7,439 nt of DNA from Acidimicrobiales bacterium (GCA_013044465.1 JABEUL010000326.1:1-7439); one strand, 5' to 3'. Numbered from the stretch's first letter, positions 1-5,898 are shown. A program made the numbers and translations. Notes: a model not told the origin generated them from the sequence alone.

Positions 1-1285
1 CAGTAATAGGCATCACTAGAATTCCGAAAGCTGCAAGTTTTACCTCTTTAGCTTGGATCTTTTTTCCGAGGTATTCTGGCGTCCTCCCAACCATCAGTCC
101 GCCTAAAAACACCGCAATTAGGGCAAAAAGTAAAAGCGTGTATAGCCCACTACCCACCCCGCCAGGCGTAACCTCACCTAACATCATTCCAGTAAGTAGC
201 CAGAATCCACCCATTGGCGTAAATGAATCGTTGGAACCAGAAACCGACCCTGTTGAAGTCTGAGTTGAAGATATGTTGTACAGATCGGTTAGGTTCGATC
301 CAAATCTAGTCTCCTTTCCTACCATATTTCCATTGCTTTGATTGACAACCTGGGCTGCGCTCACTGCGGGATTCGGCGAAGCTTCAGCCTTAAGCGAAAA
401 ACCCGTCCAGATGGCAAAAATAAATACCACTGCCGCAAGAAGAGCCAGGCCTTGCTTGATGTTACCTACCATTTTTCCAAACGTGTAGGTGAGAGCAACT
501 GGAACTGATAGAAGGAGAATTATTGATAAAAACGCTGTTAAAGCTGTGGGATTTTCGAAAGGATGACTTCCATTGGCATTAAAGAACCCACCTCCATTTG
601 TGCCGAACTCTTTAATAGCTTCCATAAAGCCTGCAGGTCCTCGGGCAATGGTCTGGGTAACCCCAGTTAAATGATTAGTAATTAATGCTGGGCCTCCAAG
701 TGTCTGGACCGATCCCTGCCAAACAAAGATAAGTCCAGCTAAGAACGAGATTGGAAGAAATATGTAGAATATACCTCTAATCATGTCTACCCAAAAGTTG
801 CCAATGGTACTTACGTTCTTGCGCGCAAATCCTCGAATAAGCGCTACTGCAACTGCTATTCCTGCCGCAGCACTTAAAAACTGTTGAACGGTCAGAGATA
901 CCATCTGTGAAAAATAACTCATGGTCGTCTCGCCCGCGTAATTCTGCCAGTTAGTATTTGTAACAAAAGATACTGAAGTATTCCACGACAGGGCTTGAGG
1001 AACTGCCCCTAAATGTTGCGGATTAAATGGGAGATGACCTTGTAGTCTTAGAACGGCATATGAGAAAAGCAGCGACACTGAAGAAAAAATAATTAAAGCG
1101 CCACTATACCTTTGCCAGGTCTGCTCTGAGTCCTTATTTATTCCAAGCATTCTATAAATCGGCCTCTCAATAAATCCAAGAAAGCAAACTTTGCCACTGT
1201 ACACGCCTACCAAATATTGACCTAAAAAGCGCCAAATTAGAGCAAGCAGTAGCAAAAATACAGCCAAAGTGATTGCTAGAGCCAT
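1..1285 (-). CDS. kdpA: Potassium-transporting ATPase subunit KdpA, C-terminus cut off by the window edge
   Basis: KdpA is the potassium-selective, channel-like membrane subunit of the KdpFABC high-affinity K+ pump. The frame is open from ATG at 1285 to the left edge, giving 428 codons; KdpA is usually about 550-560 residues, so roughly the last quarter lies outside. Pore-loop signatures are visible: TNTNWQNYAGE (about residues 109-119), EFGTNGGGFFNANGSHPFEN (226-245) and TSTGSVSGSNDSFTPMGG (343-360). The fourth pore loop would be beyond the edge. Hydrophobic helices alternate throughout, for example 4-24, 62-80, 135-152, 170-190, 250-270 and 279-297, and MVGRTPEYLGKKI (398-410) is a family hallmark. 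The start is supported by GAGAAG five bases upstream and by a one-base overlap (TGATG) with the kdpF stop. kdpB and kdpC are expected next, outside the window. Seen: motifs and overlap; known: family function. Confidence 0.97.
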   Translation of the reverse strand, partial: MALAITLAVFLLLLALIWRFLGQYLVGVYSGKVCFLGFIERPIYRMLGINKDSEQTWQRYSGALIIFSSVSLLFSYAVLRLQGHLPFNPQHLGAVPQALSWNTSVSFVTNTNWQNYAGETTMSYFSQMVSLTVQQFLSAAAGIAVAVALIRGFARKNVSTIGNFWVDMIRGIFYIFLPISFLAGLIFVWQGSVQTLGGPALITNHLTGVTQTIARGPAGFMEAIKEFGTNGGGFFNANGSHPFENPTALTAFLSIILLLSVPVALTYTFGKMVGNIKQGLALLAAVVFIFAIWTGFSLKAEASPNPAVSAAQVVNQSNGNMVGKETRFGSNLTDLYNISSTQTSTGSVSGSNDSFTPMGGFWLLTGMMLGEVTPGGVGSGLYTLLLFALIAVFLGGLMVGRTPEYLGKKIQAKEVKLAAFGILVMPIT

Positions 1286-1374
1286 CAGAACTTCTCGGGC
1301 ATAAAAAGTGCTACCAACAAATAGATTACGAGAAGTAATGATATTGAAAGAAGAGCAATATCTGCTAAATTCAT
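1285..1374 (-). CDS. kdpF: KdpF, 29-residue single-helix subunit of the Kdp pump
   Basis: KdpF is a tiny inner-membrane peptide that associates with KdpA and stabilises the KdpFABC complex. This ORF encodes 29 residues, the same length as the E. coli protein as I recall it. It begins MNLADIALLS, continues as one uninterrupted hydrophobic helix (about residues 5-24), and ends YLLVALFMPEKF, matching the family's terminal pattern of Tyr-Leu, Ala-Leu, then Pro-Glu-x-Phe. The stop TGA shares its last base with the kdpA ATG, and the start ATG overlaps the TGA of the preceding 27-codon ORF as ATGA. A GGGA sequence lies about six bases upstream of the start. Position, length, hydrophobicity and C-terminal motif agree, so the identification is firm despite the small size. 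Confidence 0.93.
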   Translation of the reverse strand: MNLADIALLSISLLLVIYLLVALFMPEKF

Positions 1375-1454
1375 AGTTTTCCCAAACCATTAATCAAAGC
1401 CAGCCCAAGCAAAGCAAATAGAATTACTCCAGCCACAGAGAGTAGATCAGCCAT
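1371..1454 (-). CDS. Unnamed 27-residue single-helix membrane peptide in the kdp operon
   Basis: A 28-codon frame starts at ATG 1454 and ends with TGA inside the kdpF start (ATGA overlap). The peptide begins MADLLSVAGV, has a hydrophobic core at about residues 7-22, and ends INGLGKL, so it would be a single transmembrane helix with a short basic tail. The tight overlap with kdpF, itself overlapping kdpA, suggests translational coupling and co-assembly with the pump. I recall comparable short hydrophobic ORFs ahead of kdpF in some other actinobacteria, but I cannot name the family. No strong Shine-Dalgarno precedes the ATG. The frame also stays open upstream to a TTG preceded closely by AGGGC, which would add 15 residues. 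It could be an additional Kdp accessory subunit, a duplicated KdpF-like peptide, or a non-functional leader. Function is inference. Confidence 0.6.
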   Translation of the reverse strand: MADLLSVAGVILFALLGLALINGLGKL

Positions 1455-1507
1455 AAGATCTAAAGTAACTGAAGAAAATAAATTTGCCGTTAACGACAAT
1501 GCCCTGC

Positions 1508-1536
1508 ATATAAAAAAAACATAAATTCTAAGTAAA
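1508..1536 (-). promoter_or_regulatory. Possible promoter for the kdp structural genes
   Basis: In the 90-bp gap between the kdpE stop and the 27-codon ORF, the minus strand carries TTTACT (1536-1531, four of six matches to TTGACA), a 17-base spacer that includes an eight-T run, and TTATAT (1513-1508, only three of six matches to TATAAT). A perfect 8-bp palindrome, CGTTAACG (1488-1495), sits 12 bases further downstream and could be part of an operator. A separate promoter here would let the pump genes be induced independently of kdpDE, as KdpE-controlled operons usually are. The -10 match is poor and AT-rich DNA gives such matches easily. Confidence 0.3.
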
Positions 1537-1544
1537 AGTAGCTT

Positions 1545-2222
1545 TCACCTAGACGAGATTGAATATCCAATTCCAGGAATCGAGTCGATTGATATATTAC
1601 CAAACTCCCCAAGTTTTTTCCTCAATCTGTAGATGTAAACTCTCAAATATTCAGCTTCATTGCTGTACCCATCTCCCCATACATTCTGAAGTATCATCTG
1701 GTGCGTACAGGTTTTCCCAGCATGCTTAATTAGAAATACCAGGAGTTCAAATTCCTTGTTTGTAAGTTCTAGTTGGCTCCCGGAAATAATGACCTGCTTA
1801 TGAATGAAGTCAATTTCCAGATTATGCCACAAGGTATTTCCTTTAATATCATTGGACAACTGAGCCTTATGGCGAAGTGCATTTCTAATTCTCGCCTCTA
1901 ACTCCTGCATTCCAAATGGTTTGGTAACGTAGTCATCAGCACCAAGATCAAATGCGGCTACCTTCCGATTTTCGATGTCAGAAGCGGACAATACTATTAT
2001 TGGAATGTCCGACCAACCTCGGATTGCCTCACATACCTCTAGTCCGTCAATGTCAGGAAGCCCTAAGTCCACAATTACCAAATCGGGCTTTCCTTCAAAA
2101 GCTTTCTCCAGTCCTTCGCTTCCAGTTATAGCTACGTCGACGACGTAATGTTTGGATGCAAGGCCAAGCTGCAAGGCCCTAACCAGTGACCTATCGTCAT
2201 CTATGACAAGTATTTTGATCAT
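1545..2222 (-). CDS. kdpE: KdpE-type response regulator (OmpR/PhoB family)
   Basis: A cytosolic DNA-binding response regulator expected to activate the kdp pump genes after phosphorylation by KdpD. It has 225 residues, the usual length. The receiver domain (about 1-120) shows the acidic pair D9/D10, the phospho-acceptor D52 in VDLGLPD, the switch residue S79 in LSAS, and K101 in KPF. A winged-helix output domain follows (about 130-222), with LELTNKEFELLVFL near its start, the KdpE-typical EYLRVYIYRLRKKLG recognition-helix region (191-205) and IPGIGYSI at the end. Its ATG overlaps the kdpD stop as ATGA, so the two are translated as a coupled pair. The pump genes begin 90 bp downstream on the same strand. 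Domain calls are seen directly; the KdpE assignment also rests on the neighbours. Confidence 0.95.
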   Translation of the reverse strand: MIKILVIDDDRSLVRALQLGLASKHYVVDVAITGSEGLEKAFEGKPDLVIVDLGLPDIDGLEVCEAIRGWSDIPIIVLSASDIENRKVAAFDLGADDYVTKPFGMQELEARIRNALRHKAQLSNDIKGNTLWHNLEIDFIHKQVIISGSQLELTNKEFELLVFLIKHAGKTCTHQMILQNVWGDGYSNEAEYLRVYIYRLRKKLGEFGNISIDSIPGIGYSISSR

Positions 2223-3703
2223 TTGACTTCAGTTTCTCTGGAAACAGGAAGAGTAAATTTAAATGAATTTGAAGTCGTAGTTGTCTCTATCCATATTCTC
2301 TCATTATGTGCGTCAATAAATGCCTTACATATTGCTAATCCAAGACCCCCACGCCCACCCGCTTCTCGTTTATTGAACATGTGAAATAGATTATTGGCTT
2401 CAGATGCAGGAATCCCTTGGCCCAAATCAGTGACTGAAACCACAATTTTATCGCTGCTCTGCAATTCGATGCCTATGCCGATCTCGCTCAATGGTGGACC
2501 GTATCTAATGGCGTTGTCAATAAAATTGCTCAAAACTTCTGCAATAAGAACTTTATCTATTCGCGCCTTTACTTCGCTATTATTTGATTTCAATATAATC
2601 TCATGTCCATCCAATTGTCCATTAAATCGCTCAATTACAGACCTTGTCAGGTCTAATAAATCCACATCTTCCTCCCTCAATGCAAGCGCACCCGAGTGAA
2701 TCCTGGTCATATCAAGGAGATTTGATACCAACCTATTGAGGCGACGAGCCTGTGACTCGATTAGTCGCGCTAGGTTTTCAGAGTCCTCTTTGGTCAAGTC
2801 AGACTCCGGATCTATAAGAGCAGATGAGGCTACACTTATGGTAGTGAGGGGCGACTTAAGATCGTGAGATACTGCTCCCATTAATGAGTTGCGCACGTTA
2901 TCCATTTCCTTGTACAACTCAACTTCCACTTCGTGCTTCTTTAGCCTGCCTCGCTCGAGAGCAAGTGCCAGATGATTAAGAAATGCCTGCAGCAAGTCTC
3001 TATGGTGATCTTGCAGAAATTTTCCCTTAATTGCTAACATCCCGATCGGCCCGTCAGATGAGATTAGTGGCACGACATACAGTTTTCCGTCAGCTATCAC
3101 GTTTGATGTGGTGCTTAAAGGGATTTTCGTCCTAGAAGAAAGCTGATCAGACTCTTCGTCTGTTAGAGGACTCCCAGCTTGAGCTAACTTTACTAGTTGG
3201 TCACTTTCAATTACATAAAGTACAGACGAGTCCAAATCAAAGGCCAATAGTATCGCATCTACTATATTTATCAAGAGTTGCTCCGGTGAGCTATCTCTGA
3301 CCAGCATCTCGGAGATGTCGAATAGCTTTCTTACTTCAAATGCCCTCTGATCTGCCTCTAACCTTGCTGTGCGCACGCGTGAAAACACTCTGGCCACCAC
3401 CAAAGTTACTATCCCATAAACAAATAAGGCAACGTAGTTTTGAGCTGCTCCAACGACAAATGTGTAGTACGGAGGGATAAATAGGAAATCATAAACTAAG
3501 AACCCAATTATCGCTGCATAGATGCCCGACCTTGATCCTCCGATAGATACTCCTATAACTACTGGCACTACTAGAATCAATGCAGTGGTGGCTATGCTCA
3601 CCTGGCCTCTAAAAGGAATCACAAGCAGCGCTGCAACCACAATTAGGCAAGTTGAGACTAGCTCCCCTCTTGCAAAAAGAATTATTTTCTTAATTTTTGC
3701 CAT
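2219..3703 (-). CDS. kdpD: Short KdpD-like sensor histidine kinase lacking the N-terminal KdpD/USP half
   Basis: Membrane sensor kinase, 494 residues, expected to phosphorylate KdpE. Four transmembrane helices (about 15-108) form the DUF4118 domain and include the KdpD-like YDFLFIPPYYTF (71-82), followed by a cytosolic arginine-rich stretch (VARVFSRVRTAR). A GAF-like region spans about 125-250. The kinase core has HisKA with H280 in SHDLKSPLTT, an N-box NFIDNAIRYGP (393-403), a G1 box DLGQG (426-430), an F-box near 440-444 and a G2 box GGRGGLGLA (449-457). Classical KdpD is about 850-900 residues, with cytosolic KdpD and USP-like domains first; these are absent. The truncation is not an assembly break, because an in-frame TAG lies two codons before the ATG and the upstream DNA does not encode the missing domain. 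No good Shine-Dalgarno precedes this ATG; a five-codon mini-ORF (3717-3703) overlaps it. Confidence 0.92.
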   Translation of the reverse strand: MAKIKKIILFARGELVSTCLIVVAALLVIPFRGQVSIATTALILVVPVVIGVSIGGSRSGIYAAIIGFLVYDFLFIPPYYTFVVGAAQNYVALFVYGIVTLVVARVFSRVRTARLEADQRAFEVRKLFDISEMLVRDSSPEQLLINIVDAILLAFDLDSSVLYVIESDQLVKLAQAGSPLTDEESDQLSSRTKIPLSTTSNVIADGKLYVVPLISSDGPIGMLAIKGKFLQDHHRDLLQAFLNHLALALERGRLKKHEVEVELYKEMDNVRNSLMGAVSHDLKSPLTTISVASSALIDPESDLTKEDSENLARLIESQARRLNRLVSNLLDMTRIHSGALALREEDVDLLDLTRSVIERFNGQLDGHEIILKSNNSEVKARIDKVLIAEVLSNFIDNAIRYGPPLSEIGIGIELQSSDKIVVSVTDLGQGIPASEANNLFHMFNKREAGGRGGLGLAICKAFIDAHNERIWIETTTTSNSFKFTLPVSRETEVK

Positions 3704-3815
3704 TAACTAGTGATCATAGCGGTTCCAATGACTTAAAAAGAAATCACTCTCTTTGTAGAATTTCAGTTTTAGCTAGGACACTTTCTTGGGAGTTTTGATA
3801 CGATAACACTAGTTG

Positions 3816-3838
3816 GAATATGCAAACATTGCATATTC
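3816..3838. promoter_or_regulatory. Perfect 23-bp dyad, candidate operator upstream of kdpD
   Basis: Arms GAATATGCAA (3816-3825) and TTGCATATTC (3829-3838) are exact reverse complements around a three-base ACA centre. The dyad lies 113 bp upstream of the kdpD ATG in otherwise irregular AT-rich DNA. The length, symmetry and short centre suit a dimeric transcription-factor site better than a terminator, since no T-run follows on either strand. The regulator is unknown, and I know of no KdpE consensus that it matches. Confidence 0.5.
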
Positions 3839-3952
3839 TGCGGAATTGCAATCCAAATTGCGGTTGGGAATTATCAACTTACTTGACGAGTTTAAGAGAT
3901 TTGGCTAAAAGACATTTAGTACTCATAACGGAAATATTTAAGGATTTCTCAG

Positions 3953-4261
3953 ATGCGCCACCATGCGATAGTAGATGTAACTCACAATTCTTCATCGAAT
4001 ATACCTATTGTCCAGTCAAGTTCAACCATTAATACATATAGCCAGTCCATTATTTCCCAAGCAAAAGGTGCTGCAAGAAATAGAGTAAGAGCCAAAGACA
4101 TTGGTGAGACAACCAGACTTGAGCCACAAGGGATCGAGTTGCAAATAGAGTCTATGGACCTAGAGCACTTGGACTTTTGGACAGTCTACAAACAAGTGTT
4201 ACACTATTGCAACTGCACCCAAAACAAAATATTTAAAAGTAAAATCAAAGGTGCAAAATGA
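3953..4261 (+). CDS. Doubtful hypothetical ORF, 102 codons
   Basis: The only plus-strand frame worth listing in the gap between modules. It starts at ATG 3953 with AAGGA eight bases upstream, a reasonable ribosome binding site, and would encode a 102-residue polar protein without a signal peptide or membrane helix. The middle is Ser/Thr/Ile-rich and the end is lysine-rich. I recognise no domain. The composition is unconvincing, and the opposite strand has a hydrophobic 39-residue frame (4101-3982) that looks at least as protein-like, so one is probably the shadow of the other, or both are chance. It is convergent with apbE, ending 80 bp from the apbE stop codon. Confidence 0.15.
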   Translation: MRHHAIVDVTHNSSSNIPIVQSSSTINTYSQSIISQAKGAARNRVRAKDIGETTRLEPQGIELQIESMDLEHLDFWTVYKQVLHYCNCTQNKIFKSKIKGAK

Positions 4262-4288
4262 ATTAGTTGAAGATTAATATTTTCACAG

Positions 4289-4344
4289 TCAACAACTATA
4301 TGGCCAGCGACACAATTCCAAGAGCCACAATAATCAACAACTAT
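4289..4344. repeat. 11-bp direct repeat pair overlapping the apbE stop codon
   Basis: TCAACAACTAT occurs at 4289-4299 and again at 4334-4344, 45 bp apart. The right-hand copy includes the apbE TAG (plus-strand CTA at 4341-4343). The segment between the copies continues the apbE frame for 14 hydrophobic codons up to another TAG, which lies in the second copy. This suggests a small local duplication, or chance. Two copies only, so it is not an array. Confidence 0.45.
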
Positions 4345-5186
4345 TCAAAACTAACGTTGCCAACCGCAATTTCTGTTCCATCGTACAACAGAACATAAAA
4401 GCTATATTCATCTTGACTTTTTATCCAATCGAGATGTTGCGCACCTGCTACTGCAGCAGCAGTTGCAAAAGCATCTGCAACTGCTAGTTGTGGCCCTAAC
4501 ACGCTAACAGAAGCAACTCTATCTACTGGCATCTTTAAGTGTGGGTCAATTAACTCGCCGGGTCTCTCGTAATTGGCAGATGTTGCTATGTTCTCGTAAG
4601 TTTCAATAATACGGATCAGTGCATCAGGATAGAGAGGGTGCCTGATCCCAAACCTCCATTTTTGTAATGGTCCAATCCTGCCTAAAACCGCAATATCGCC
4701 GCCAATATTAAGTGTCGCCACCTTAACTCCACATTCGGCCAAAATACTTATGGCTCTATCCTCAGCCCATCCTTTAACTATCCCTGTCGGATCAACTCCT
4801 CCTGGCATTGCCCAGGGATCAAACCAACCATCTGTAGAGACTTTCAGGTCTTTGCATACATCTAATACTTCTGCAATCTCTATAGGAGCATGATCAAGCG
4901 ATAACTCTCCTCGCCTGTATTGATTCAATGGGCTATTTTCTTTAAATGTTGAAAATATCTCGTCATAGCGATGTAGAAGCTGACAAGCTTTTTCGACTGC
5001 TGTCGCCACCTTTCCGGGCTCGAAGGGCAGCGCTCCACTTTCTTCTACGCCCACTAGTGTATGTGCAAGTTGGTCTTCATCATTAATAGTTTCAGCCATT
5101 TCATTGGGTTCAAATATGCTAAATATGGCAACCGTACCCATAACTGGTTCTTCGTGAACCAAGAATGGCTTATCAACTGATTTCAT
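4341..5186 (-). CDS. apbE: FAD:protein FMN transferase (ApbE family)
   Basis: ApbE enzymes use FAD and Mg2+ to attach FMN covalently to a Thr/Ser of a target protein, normally on the outer face of the cytoplasmic membrane. The 281 residues show the family order: MGT (16-18), FSTFKENSPLNQYRRGE (78-94), DPTGIVKGWAEDRA (132-145), LNIGGDI (159-165), ATSANYERPGELIDP (201-215) and the metal-site region ADAFATAAAVAG (237-248). The SANYER segment differs from the more common SG-Y-R form, and the His that often precedes the IDP motif is replaced. No signal peptide or lipobox is visible, so it may act in the cytosol or be exported by another route. An in-frame TGA two codons upstream fixes the ATG as the first possible start; the purine run GAGAAA lies very close to it. 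It is the third gene of the cassette, 139 bp after the FMN-carrier gene, its likely substrate. Confidence 0.93.
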   Translation of the reverse strand: MKSVDKPFLVHEEPVMGTVAIFSIFEPNEMAETINDEDQLAHTLVGVEESGALPFEPGKVATAVEKACQLLHRYDEIFSTFKENSPLNQYRRGELSLDHAPIEIAEVLDVCKDLKVSTDGWFDPWAMPGGVDPTGIVKGWAEDRAISILAECGVKVATLNIGGDIAVLGRIGPLQKWRFGIRHPLYPDALIRIIETYENIATSANYERPGELIDPHLKMPVDRVASVSVLGPQLAVADAFATAAAVAGAQHLDWIKSQDEYSFYVLLYDGTEIAVGNVSFE

Positions 5187-5238
5187 TTCTCAATCTACAA
5201 TATCCATTTAACACTAGCAATCCTTGACATTTAATAGT

Positions 5239-5264
5239 TGAATATTTCCTGCTCTCAATATTCA
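5239..5264. repeat. Inverted repeat in the gap upstream of apbE
   Basis: Arms TGAATATT (5239-5246) and AATATTCA (5257-5264) are perfect 8-bp reverse complements around a 10-base spacer, about 53 bp upstream of the apbE start. The stem is AT-only except for one G-C pair per arm, and no T-run follows, so a terminator is unlikely. An operator or a weak mRNA hairpin in the 139-bp intergenic region are the alternatives. Its outer halves resemble those of the dyad at 3816-3838 (GAATAT and ATATTC), with centre-to-arm spacing one base longer. Confidence 0.35.
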
Positions 5265-5325
5265 TTACGTAGCTTGTCTGTAGCAATTCTATTTGAAATC
5301 AAACGACGGTAGAGTTAATTTTGTG

Positions 5326-5880
5326 CTACTTAAATTGAAGCTTAGCAAGGGCAGCCTGAAGAGATGTGATATATGCTTGCGCAGTGTAGGTTGCGCCAGA
5401 TACTCCATTAATCTGTGCGCTTTGGGCAGAAATTACTTGAGATTTAAGCATTGGGCCAACTTGGCTAGCAATGCTTGCGGAATAAGATTCAGCAACTTGT
5501 AATCCAACGATACTTACATTGGAAATTTTGTTTCCGTTAATGGTTACCTTAACAGCGAGCTCTCCATAACCATACTGTTCAATTGGACCAGTTGCCGTTT
5601 TAGATGCTCCGTTGCTAGCTGCAACTGTAGTGGGCGGAGTCCGTGTCGTTGAAGAAACTCCAGAATTGCCTGTTGCAGGAGTGCTTGGATTTCCACTCTG
5701 GCCCTATGAAGACGCTCCAGAATTACCGCCGGAATTGCCACTGTTTTGAGAACTTGATGCAGCTGATACAGTATTGGACCCATTTGAGCCAAGCGCAGAT
5801 GCACCATTTTGCGAGTGGATTCCTAAGATGCTTAGAAATCCCGCAACGGCGCTGCTCGAAATTATGACAAATTTTTTCAA
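5326..5880 (-). pseudogene. Secreted FMN-binding-domain protein interrupted by an in-frame TAG
   Basis: Read from TTG at 5880, this is a 185-codon gene with an amber codon at position 59 (5706-5704) and a terminal TAG at 5328-5326. The first 58 codons give a Sec-type signal peptide (MKKFVIISSS, hydrophobic to about residue 20) and the start of a Ser/Gly/Asn linker. Beyond the TAG the linker continues to about residue 98, then an FMN_bind domain (about 100-182) with GYGELAVKVTINGNKISNV and the flavinylation motif SGATYT (161-166). A purine-rich GAAAGAG nine bases before the TTG supports the start, 18 bp after the membrane-protein stop. No ATG, GTG or TTG occurs in frame shortly after the TAG, so the domain cannot be restarted. 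The intact protein would be an external flavin electron carrier modified by ApbE. The TAG may be a recent mutation, a sequence error (CAG to TAG is one change) or read-through. Confidence 0.85.
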
Positions 5881-5889
5881 TTCAAAATT

Positions 5890-5896
5890 CTCTTTC
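5890..5896 (-). promoter_or_regulatory. Ribosome binding site that decides the TTG start of the FMN carrier
   Basis: GAAAGAG on the minus strand (5896-5890) lies nine bases before the TTG at 5880-5878, directly after the stop codon of the upstream gene. No ATG or GTG is available in this frame between that stop and the signal peptide, so TTG is the only start that yields a complete signal sequence. Confidence 0.55.
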
Positions 5897-5898
5897 TT

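Larger units (their letters stand above)
3704..4340. other. 637-bp gap between the two modules, no confident gene
   Basis: AT-rich spacer between the kdpD start and the apbE stop. I see no tRNA, rRNA, riboswitch or strong rho-independent terminator in it. It contains a 23-bp perfect dyad (3816-3838), two open frames on opposite strands that compete for 3982-4101, and an 11-bp direct repeat near its right edge. Both kdpD and the apbE module are read leftward, so the left part should hold the kdpDE promoter and the right part the end of the apbE transcript. I could not find a convincing -35/-10 pair for kdpDE. Confidence 0.6.

Noticed and set aside
291..300. GGTTCGATCC, resembling a tRNA T-arm
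   Set aside because: It falls in the coding frame of kdpA and no cloverleaf can be built around it.
2394..2699. 101-codon plus-strand frame antisense to kdpD
   Set aside because: Lies wholly opposite the conserved kinase catalytic core, and its translation has no family features.
3522..3710. Plus-strand frame antisense to the first helices of KdpD
   Set aside because: It is antisense to the conserved DUF4118 helices, with no independent support.
3820..4032. 70-codon plus-strand ORF starting inside the 23-bp dyad
   Set aside because: Its start codon lies within the palindrome, the spacing to any Shine-Dalgarno is too short, and the translation resembles nothing I recognise.
5544..5807. 87-codon minus-strand open frame inside the FMN-carrier region
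   Set aside because: It is a different frame from the one with signal peptide, linker and SGAT motif. Its Leu/Gln/His-rich translation is a frame-shifted reading of the Ser/Gly/Asn linker.
5293..5867. Plus-strand open frames 5293-5502 and 5643-5867
   Set aside because: Antisense to the FMN_bind domain and linker. No recognisable domain and no good ribosome binding site.
4299..5880. Genome-wide recoding of TAG as an amino acid
   Set aside because: kdpA, kdpD, kdpE and the bis-haem protein contain no internal TAG, and both apbE and the carrier end properly at TAG where their domains finish. One internal TAG is better explained by mutation, error or local read-through.
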